Source: Baffinella frigidus
Taxonomy: Eukaryota > Cryptophyceae > Cryptomonadales > Baffinellaceae
Assembly (NCBI GenBank): GCA_026770585.1
Contig: MU646513.1
Location: forward strand, 493,137-503,415
Direction of reading: 5' to 3'
Length of the DNA stretch: 10,279 nucleotides
The translations under genes were made by a program, and so were the position numbers. Shown piece after piece: positions 6,313 through 10,279 of the stretch (position 1 is its first letter; the number at the start of each line of letters is the position of its first letter). A model generated the notes under the pieces. It searched no databases and was not told the origin of the DNA. It worked only from the letters and a program-made list of their open reading frames with translations.

Positions 6313-6660
6313 AAACCTAAACCCTAAACCTTAAACCCTAACCCCCAAATGCTAGGTGGGCTGTGATGTTCTTCCGCAAGAGCCTCGATTTTCACAACAG
6401 GTTCTTCCCTAAACCCTAAACCCTAAACCCTTCCACCCCTCATCTAAACCCTAAACCCCAAACCCAAAATCCTAAACCCTAAACCCCAAACCCTAACCCC
6501 TAATCCCTAACCCCCAATCCCCAAACCCCAAAATCCCCCAACCCCAACCCCCCAACCCCTTCAGAACTCGAGATCACTTCCAAGCAGCCGCTTGGAACCC
6601 TAAACCCTAAAACCTAATCCCCAAACCCTAAAACCTCTAAACCCCAACCGCTTCAGGATT
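6313..6660. repeat. Telomere-like blocks with a duplicated spacer
   Basis: CCCTAAA, CCCCAAA and CCCCAACC words fill 6313-6350, 6405-6558 and 6596-6650. Between and after the last two blocks the 37-bp spacer CTTCAG..TCGAGATCACTTCC...AGCAGCCGC occurs at 6559-6595 and 6651-6687 (34 of 37 identical). Repeat plus spacer was therefore duplicated as a 92-bp unit. Confidence 0.85.
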
Positions 6661-6811
6661 CGAGATCACTTCCAAGCAGCCGCCTGGCGTTTCCCCGCTC
6701 CATTTTTCATGGTGCGCCGCCGAACCACAAACCCCACTTAGCAGCCACCGGGGGCTTCACGGATACAGTCCATCTAAACCATTTTCACTAGAATCTTATC
6801 CATTGCCCTTA

Positions 6812-7097
6812 CCACACGAGGCTACCCATGCGAACAGAATAAAATGGACTTTTAAATTTTTGTGGGCAGATGATCACGTCCCCGACCGCTTAGCGGGCGC
6901 GGTCGGTTATACACACTTTATCCAAGAGACTTCATCGGGAAGCTGTCACGTCCCTCGCCTATTTTGTCGCTCCTTGAATTTCATCTCGGCTTTCATGGAC
7001 ACCCTTTTATACACTTGTAGGCGTTCGCTATATCCTTATAGGCCCTACTTGTACAGCCCCCGGGTTTTATTCTGTTCGCCTGGTCAGCCTCGTGTGG
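6812..7097. mobile_element. 286-bp TIR element flanked by TA
   Basis: Terminal repeats 6812-6844 and 7065-7097 pair at 30 of 33 positions: CCACACGAGGCT at the tip, GCGAACAGAATAAAA at the inner end. TA lies immediately outside both ends (6810-6811, 7098-7099), the duplication expected of Tc1/mariner-superfamily insertions. The CCACAC tip resembles the CCACACAG element at 2061 and 9527. The interior has a hairpin CCGACCGC / GCGGTCGG (6882-6906). An open frame of about 110 codons (6803-7135) crosses both arms, has no recognisable domain, and is not called. Confidence 0.7.
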
Positions 7098-7113
7098 TAG
7101 TACCTAACTGGAA

Positions 7114-7137
7114 TTTCACCTTGAATTCAAGGTGAAA
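7114..7137. repeat. 24-bp perfect palindrome
   Basis: Twelve bases, TTTCACCTTGAA, are followed directly by their reverse complement with no spacer. It lies 15 bp outside the right end of the 286-bp TIR element. The half-site AATTTCACCTTG also occurs at 6124-6135. Confidence 0.9.
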
Positions 7138-7211
7138 AGGTCCTTGGACCCTGCTAAGTGGCTACGCCCTGAATCCTTGGGACTAGACGGTGGCCATGTC
7201 GTGTTCGATCC

Positions 7212-7319
7212 GTAATATACGCACTTGAGACCCTCAACGTGATATACGCACTTCATCCTTGTAATATACGCACTTGATACCAGTAATATACGCACTTCAT
7301 ACCCGTAATATAAGCACGA
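7212..7319. repeat. 22-bp iteron-like array GTAATATACGCACTT
   Basis: Five copies start at 7212, 7239, 7261, 7283 and 7305; the 15-bp core GTAATATACGCACTT is nearly invariant. Spacing is 27 bp then 22, 22 and 22. The connectors are short and related (GATACCA, CATACCC), so it is a direct repeat array rather than CRISPR. A diverged echo (ATATTACGCAATAAACGCGC) lies at about 7552. Confidence 0.9.
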
Positions 7320-7327
7320 GAGACCCC

Positions 7328-7410
7328 CAACCCCAACGGCGCTCCGCGGGCAGTTGGACGTGGACGAGTGCATCAGAAGAAAAGGGGCAGAATAGCACTT
7401 CTCGATCCGG
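7328..7410. repeat. Duplicated segment, copy 1
   Basis: AACGGCGCTCCGCGGGCAGT begins a segment shared with 7589 on, including GTTGGAC.TGGA and, further on, A.TA.CACTTCT.GATC. In one frame copy 1 gives TALRGQLDVDEC and copy 2 gives TALRGQLDMDAC, but copy 1 stops soon after. Coding ancestry is possible but weak. Confidence 0.6.
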
Positions 7411-7476
7411 CGCGCCTTGGATTCGGACTGCCCGAAGACTGCCCTAAATGTTTCGTTTGTACCGGGAACGACGCCT

Positions 7477-7550
7477 CAACCTTACGTTCTGATTTGTGAC
7501 CTGGCGGGGGCGGTTGGACCTGCACTTGCGACCATCAGAACGTAAGGTTG
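7477..7550. repeat. 17-bp perfect inverted repeat (foldback)
   Basis: CAACCTTACGTTCTGAT (7477-7493) and ATCAGAACGTAAGGTTG (7534-7550) are perfectly complementary around a 40-base loop. The loop holds GGCGGTTGGACCTGCAC, related to GGCAGTTGGAC in the two flanking duplicated segments. It could be a MITE, a hairpin RNA locus or a rearrangement scar. Confidence 0.75.
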
Positions 7551-7580
7551 GATATTACGCAATAAACGCGCTTGACAACC

Positions 7581-7720
7581 TCAACCCTAACGGCGCTCCG
7601 CGGGCAGTTGGACATGGATGCGTGCCCGGGAGCCGAACAGTACTTCTTGATCAAAAGCTGCCCCACCGTGCGCGTCTACACCTCCGACGGGTCCCTGCCC
7701 TCAACCCTCACCCATGACCC
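7581..7720 (+). pseudogene. Duplicated segment, copy 2, with unrecognised open frame
   Basis: This is the second copy of the 7328 segment. The frame from 7566 reads to a stop at 7720 and includes TALRGQLDMDAC and YFLIKSCPTVRVYTS, which has ordinary protein-like composition, unlike most frames in the window. However it begins and ends in telomere-derived repeat, has no family I recognise, and a second frame is also open. If it has coding ancestry it is a fragment. An in-frame ATG lies at 7614. Confidence 0.2.
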
Positions 7721-7832
7721 CTAAACCCTAAACACTCAACCCTGCCGTGCCGCGACCGCTCATCATTCTCCAGAACCGCCCTTCATTCTCCAGAACCACC
7801 CCGGAACTGTCCCAGAACCGCCCGAGAGCCGC
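7719..7832. repeat. Short CCCTAAA block and CCAGAACCACCCC repeats
   Basis: CCCCTAAACCCTAAACACTCAACC lies in part at 7719-7742. It is followed from 7763 by CATTCTCCAGAACCGCCC and CATTCTCCAGAACCACCCC, then CCCAGAACCGCCC. These resemble the GAACCACCCC array at 5083-5280, in the same orientation, showing that array and telomere words travel together. Confidence 0.7.
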
Positions 7833-7971
7833 GCCCTGCCACTCTGTTTCCGTAACCTGTCTCGATATCCACTCGGTGGGCAACCTTTTCGTTGACCCCT
7901 GATTCTGTGGTATTACGTGACCAATTTGCATTAGAAAAGTCTTTCAAGTGAATTGCCCTGAACCGCGAGCT

Positions 7972-7994
7972 CTGTTCGAACAGACTGGCGCCAG
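7972..7994. repeat. Two adjacent short palindromes
   Basis: CTGTTCGAACAG (7972-7983) and CTGGCGCCAG (7985-7994) are both perfect and separated by one base. They may be a compound dyad site, but each is short enough to be chance. Confidence 0.5.
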
Positions 7995-8078
7995 CCCTGC
8001 CGTCGTTTTCTAATCAGATGCTGTGTCACCTGACCCGAGCCCTGCATGTTTTCATCAGATGCTGTGAGGCAGCATCTG
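7993..8078. repeat. ~45-bp direct repeat with ATCAGATGCTG hairpin
   Basis: AGCCCTGC, TTTTC and ATCAGATGCTGTG occur in order at 7993-8025 and 8038-8066. The second copy continues into CAGCATCTG, making a perfect hairpin CAGATGCTG-TGAGG-CAGCATCTG (8056-8078). A weaker third echo (CTGATGAGATGGTGTGCTGCCCTG) follows to about 8108. Confidence 0.65.
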
Positions 8079-8207
8079 TTGTGTTCTGATGAGATGGTGT
8101 GCTGCCCTGGCGAGTGCTCACCTTTCTCTCGGATCTGTCGAACCCCAGATAATTACACTATCTCGAATCTGTCAACTGCCTCAGATTACTTAACTGGATA
8201 GGATTAG

Positions 8208-8339
8208 TCAACGCGAGTTTCTGACGGGTGGAGCCTGGGCAGGTTCTACCGCGAGACAGCACTTTGGGACTCCGAAGATGTCCTCGACTGGGCGTACGGT
8301 GCGATTTCATTCGATACATTCAATTTTAGTGTCATCTGA
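8208..8339 (+). pseudogene. Coding-like segment, copy 1 (unrecognised family)
   Basis: The frame is open between stops at 8205-8207 and 8337-8339, 43 codons with no in-frame ATG. From 8250 it reads RETALWDSEDVLDWAYG and ends SFDTFNFSVI. Copy 2 at 8396-8509 reads RETASSDFEDLLDWAYG and ends YGNYFNFLK. Both copies keep the frame through about 20 codons, many differences are synonymous (CGC/CGG, ACA/ACT, GAA/GAG, GCG/GCT) or conservative (V/L), and both stop at a similar place. I do not recognise the family. It may be the last exon of a decayed gene or a chance open frame in a diverged duplication. Confidence 0.35.
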
Positions 8340-8376
8340 AGGGTAGATTTTGTGTTATCTGAAGGGTAGAATTTGC
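8331..8376. repeat. 23-bp tandem duplication ATCTGAAGGGTAGA
   Basis: GTCATCTGAAGGGTAGATTT and GTTATCTGAAGGGTAGAATT are adjacent 23-bp units (8331-8353, 8354-8376) with three differences. The first unit contains the stop codon of the open frame of coding-like copy 1. Confidence 0.8.
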
Positions 8377-8420
8377 TATTTCGTCCCAGACATAACTTCA
8401 ATATAGCACAAAGTCTACCC
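8341..8420. repeat. Inverted repeat joining the two coding-like copies
   Basis: GGGTAGATTTTGTGTTAT (8341-8358) pairs with ATAGCACAAAGTCTACCC (8403-8420) at 16 of 18 positions. The right arm abuts the start of coding-like copy 2, and the equivalent TCTACC precedes copy 1 at 8245. Confidence 0.65.
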
Positions 8421-8509
8421 GGGAGACTGCAAGTTCGGACTTCGAGGATCTGCTCGACTGGGCTTACGGTGATATTTCATATGGGAACTATTTTAATTTT
8501 TTAAAGTGA
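8396..8509 (+). pseudogene. Coding-like segment, copy 2 (unrecognised family)
   Basis: The frame is open from after a stop at 8393-8395 to a TGA at 8507-8509, 37 codons. RETASSDFEDLLDWAYGDIS starts at 8420 and parallels copy 1. One extra base near TCTACCC puts the upstream sequences of the two copies in different frames, so similarity on the protein level starts at the Arg codon. That is consistent with an exon edge or with a frameshift in one copy. There is no start codon and no known domain. Confidence 0.35.
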
Positions 8510-8600
8510 AAATTACTACTCTGTTGTGTAGTAAGTTTTCAGTGAAAATGGCTACAACGTTGCTGTCACTATGACTAGTAACGAGCATTATGTGTAGTAA
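8505..8600. repeat. GTAGTAA hairpin and direct repeat
   Basis: AAAATTACTAC (8509-8519) faces GTAGTAAGTTTT (8528-8539), a small imperfect hairpin. TGTGTAGTAARTTT recurs at about 8525 and 8590. Confidence 0.5.
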
Positions 8601-8735
8601 ATTTCATTGCCCGTGTTTGTCAATTAAAATATCCGCATTAGAATCCCCCCACTGTGTGTTTGCTTCGAGTTGTTTTGAAACGACTTCCTAACGGTGCTCC
8701 AAGGAATAGTGTTTCGTTGCGTCTTGTTGCACACT
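8601..8735. other. Gene-free spacer
   Basis: No repeat, hairpin or open frame that I can support. Composition is unremarkable. Confidence 0.4.
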
Positions 8736-8860
8736 GACTAGCTCTGCCTGAGTTTTATTCTGGCTCGTACTAAAGGCGTTCTATTCGCCCGTTTGTACCG
8801 AATTTCTGCTCTTAAATACTTTTAAGGATACGCCAGAATAAGAGTCAGTCAGAGCTAGAC
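8736..8860. mobile_element. 125-bp foldback element with CTAGCTCTG tips
   Basis: Arms 8736-8764 and 8832-8860 pair at 25 of 29 positions: CTAGCTCTG near the tip, TTATTCTGGC at the inner end. The tip CTAGCTCTGCCTGAG resembles the R2 and R3 ends (CTAGCTCCGCCTCAG, TAGCTCTGCCTCA), so this may be a short relative of the R family. The interior lacks the 40-bp module. No clear target-site duplication. Confidence 0.6.
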
Positions 8861-8888
8861 TGAGCCCATTCGAAAGGTCATTTCCCCC

Positions 8889-9222
8889 GTGAAAGTTGAC
8901 TCTAACGTTCGTTACAGCTTTTTTAAGTTGTTGTCCCCCTGAAAGTGGATTCCCCCCTGGAAGTTGATCCCCCGGCCTGTCGGCAGAGGCGCAGGTGACG
9001 TCCGTTACAGCTTTTTTAAGTGGTCGTCCCCCTGAAAGTTGATCCCCGGCCTGTGGCAGAGGCGGGAGTGATGAAGCCCTGGACGTCCGTTACAGCTTTT
9101 TTAAGTTGTCGTCCCCCTGAAAGTGGATTCCCCCCTGAAAGTTGATCCCCCGGCCTTCAGCCTTTTGAAGTGGTCGTCTCCCTGAAAGTTGATCCTCGGC
9201 CTGGTGGCAGAGGCGGGAGTGA
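8889..9222. repeat. Higher-order tandem repeat (two alternating subunits)
   Basis: CGTTACAGCTTTTTTAAG starts units at 8910, 9003 and 9088, with a degenerate start near 9155. Subunits alternate: type A (8910, 9088) has CTGAAAGTGGATTCCCCCCTG then GAAGTTGATCCC or AAAGTTGATCCC; type B (9003, 9155) has GAAAGTTGATCC and GGCAGAGGCGGGAGTGATG. The A-to-A period is 178 bp, so an A+B pair was duplicated as one block. The related word GTGAAAGTTGACTC at 8890 links it to the GTTGAC family. Confidence 0.85.
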
Positions 9223-9239
9223 TGGAGCTGCCACGGCAC

Positions 9240-9356
9240 GGGAATCCGCTCTTCTCGAACCCTGAACCGGAAGATTGGAAGGTCTCATCAGTTCCCTTTT
9301 TACTATTATTATTTACTTTTTATGATTATTATTTACTTTTGATTATTATTATTTAC
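9240..9356. repeat. Diverged unit 0 of the 9240-9840 repeat set (partial)
   Basis: GGAATCCGCTCTTCTC, GATTGGAAGGTC and CATC..TTCC match the second half of unit A (9357-9513). The first half is missing. The unit's end is occupied by an ATTATTATTTACTTTT microsatellite. Confidence 0.7.
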
Positions 9357-9357
9357 G
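9297..9357. repeat. AT-rich ATTATTATTTACTTTT array
   Basis: Three imperfect units of about 18 to 21 bp (ATTATTATTTACTTTT, then TATG or G). It is almost pure A/T and contrasts with the neighbouring sequence. Confidence 0.9.
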
Positions 9358-9513
9358 ATTCAGGGTGGTATTGGAGCCATTATGTATATTGAGGGCTTAA
9401 GTTCCCTTGGGTATGTACCGGAGATCGTTGAGATGGGCGGATGCTGAGAAAATCCGCTCTTCTCCATCCTAAAACCCTTCGATTGGAAGGTCCCATCGCT
9501 TCCATTCATAAAA
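9357..9513. repeat. Unit A of the repeat set (full length, 157 bp)
   Basis: It runs from GATTCAGGGTGGTATTGGAG through GAGGGCTTAAGTTCCC, TGTACCGGAGATCG, AATCCGCTCTTCTC and GATTGGAAGGTCCC. It aligns along most of its length with unit B (9718-9840) and supplies the empty-site comparison for the insertion at 9527. Confidence 0.8.
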
Positions 9514-9717
9514 GATTCAGGGCGGTCCACACAGCGGACTTCCAAGGGATTTTGAATAACCCCTAAGCGATAAGACCTGGGACCCTGCGGTAGGAAACCC
9601 GTAGGGACATAAGGGGGCTTCCTACGAGCAAGGTGACGGAAACTCGGCCACAGAGTGCACGAAAATGCCTTCGTAGCCCTCTTGTGTGGATTGTAGCCAT
9701 TCTGTACATTTATCTCA
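9514..9717. repeat. Truncated unit A', split by the TIR element
   Basis: GATTCAGGGCGGT (9514-9526) is followed by the CCACACAG element and then ATTGTAGCCATTCTGTACAT (9690-9709). Removing 9527-9689 restores a sequence matching GATTCAGGGTGGTATTGGAG and onward in unit A. The unit ends after TTTATCTCA, so it was already short or later deleted. Confidence 0.75.
9527..9689. mobile_element. CCACACAG TIR element, copy 2, in an interrupted repeat
   Basis: This 163-bp copy of the element at 2061-2220 has tips CCACACA / TGTGTGG. Shared interior words include ATTTTGAATAACCCCTAAGC, GGTGACGGAAACT and CTTCGTAGCCC. The central hairpin CCCTGCGG (9583-9590) / CCGTAGGG (9599-9606) keeps pairing as G-U at the one changed position. 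Flanking sequence shows it lies inside a diverged tandem unit, between T and A of a TATTG site, with no duplicated target bases left. Confidence 0.75.
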
Positions 9718-9840
9718 GATTCAGGGCGGCATTGGAGCCGTTCTCTATATTGAGGGCTTACGTTCCTTTTGGTGTGTACCGGAAATCGATTAGATGGACG
9801 GCTGTAGAGGGAATCCGCTCTTCTCTAACCAAGAATCCTA
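9718..9840. repeat. Unit B of the repeat set
   Basis: GATTCAGGGCGGCATTGGAG, ATATTGAGGGCTTACGTTCC, TGTACCGGAAATCG and GAATCCGCTCTTCTC align with unit A. The unit breaks off after about 123 bp, where the TTG microsatellite begins. Confidence 0.8.
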
Positions 9841-9844
9841 TGTC

Positions 9845-9894
<50 letters not shown>

Positions 9895-9912
9895 CTTCTT
9901 CTCTTCTTCTTT
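9845..9912. repeat. (TTG)16 followed by TTC-rich tract
   Basis: Sixteen uninterrupted TTG triplets occupy 9845-9892, followed by TTC/TCT triplets. Frames through it encode poly-Cys, poly-Asn or poly-Thr and are artefacts. Repeat length is likely polymorphic. Confidence 0.95.
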
Positions 9913-10062
9913 ATTACTCTCGATACAGGTCCTAAAGGAGACCCTTGAGCCTTGAGTTGAGTGATACAAAAGTCTATGCGTCTTACGAAACGGGCCCGCC
10001 GCGGGAACCTCTGAGTGGAAGGTTGCTTCCCACACACTGGCCTTCGCAGATCGGTCCATTTA
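9913..10062. other. Gene-free spacer
   Basis: No repeat or gene I can support between the microsatellite and the right telomere-like block. Confidence 0.4.
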
Positions 10063-10179
10063 CTTTCCTGAACCCCCAAATCCCTAAACCCTAAACCGTA
10101 GTCCATGACCCATGAACTCCCAAACCCACACGCAGGGTATGGCGCAGTTCCTGCCCTAAACCGTAATCCATGACTCTTA
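10063..10179. repeat. Telomere-like words with duplicated CCGTARTCCATGAC
   Basis: CCCTAAACCGTAGTCCATGAC at about 10088 recurs as CCCTAAACCGTAATCCATGAC at about 10154, a period near 66 bp, with CCCAAA words and a CACGCAGGGTATGGCGCAG insert between. Confidence 0.75.
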
Positions 10180-10279
10180 AACCCCTACACTCCTACACCC
10201 CTACACCCCTACACCCCTACACCCCTACGCCCCTACACCCCTACACCCCTACACCCCTACACCCCTACACCTCTACACC
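10180..10279. repeat. Right-edge array of CCCCTACA 8-bp repeats
   Basis: Nearly perfect 8-bp CCCCTACA units (one CCCCTACG, one CTCCTACA, one CTCTACA) run to the window edge. They differ from the left array by one extra C per unit but share the C-rich top strand, so the two edge arrays point the same way. Confidence 0.95.

Noticed and set aside
6803-7135. Open frame of about 110 codons on the plus strand
   Set aside because: It spans both arms of the 286-bp inverted-repeat element and the 24-bp palindrome, has no recognisable domain, and is within the length expected by chance.
7212-7319. CRISPR-like array
   Set aside because: The repeats are only 15 bp, connectors are about 7 bp and related to each other, and the context is eukaryotic.
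9691-9712. Resemblance to a dinoflagellate spliced-leader end (TAGCCATT.TG)
   Set aside because: Only about ten bases agree, and the same segment is explained as part of the diverged unit shared with 9357 and 9718.
9825-10106. Reverse frames with poly-Asn or poly-Thr
   Set aside because: They arise from the (TTG)16 microsatellite.

Overview
The window looks like eukaryotic subtelomeric or subtelomere-like DNA built almost entirely of repeats and short inverted-repeat elements. I find no convincing intact protein gene, rRNA, tRNA or CRISPR array. Degenerate plant/alga-type telomere words (CCCTAAA, CCCTACA, CCCCAAA, CTGAACCC) recur in at least eight blocks across 10 kb. Both edges are simple arrays of telomere variants: a 7-bp CCCTACA array at 1-243 and an 8-bp CCCCTACA array at about 10180-10279. 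The TTTAGGG-type repeat, intermediate GC, microsatellites (TTG, ATT, TTTG) and absence of long ORFs suggest a protist or alga (for example a green alga, chromerid, dinoflagellate relative or oomycete). I cannot name the organism.

Layout. 1-1550: the left telomere-variant array, gene-free DNA with a TTTG tract, a TA-flanked foldback element (915-1019), and interstitial telomere repeats that flip orientation (1219-1550). 1560-2450: an inverted-repeat element (1749-1890), a 36-bp duplication, and copy 1 of a small terminal-inverted-repeat (TIR) element (2061-2220). 2539-5020: telomere words, a G15 run, then a long zone dominated by GTTGAC/GTCAAC. This zone holds tandem 82-bp units, several copies of an exactly 40-bp GTTGAC-to-GTCAAC module, TIR elements at 3214-3404 and 4494-4618, and two GTTGAC arrays that contain GTAAGT words and end in TTTTGCAG. 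5029-6690: GAACCACCCC tandem repeats, telomere blocks, a module copy with a nested insertion (5758-6040), a 13-bp minisatellite and a duplicated spacer. 6810-8100: a TA-flanked 286-bp TIR element, a 24-bp perfect palindrome, a 22-bp iteron-like array and a duplicated segment. 8208-8509: two copies of a segment whose translations resemble each other, the best hint of coding ancestry. 8736-10279: a foldback element, a higher-order tandem repeat, and a set of diverged units, one of which is split by copy 2 of the small TIR element; then a (TTG)16 tract and the right telomere-variant array.

No functional gene network can be drawn. The coherent story is nested, non-autonomous inverted-repeat elements moving within decaying telomere-like satellite DNA. 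The strongest individual observations are the filled and empty copies of one repeat around 9527-9689, the nested insertion at 5865-6004, and the recurring 40-bp module. All alignments and counts were made by eye.
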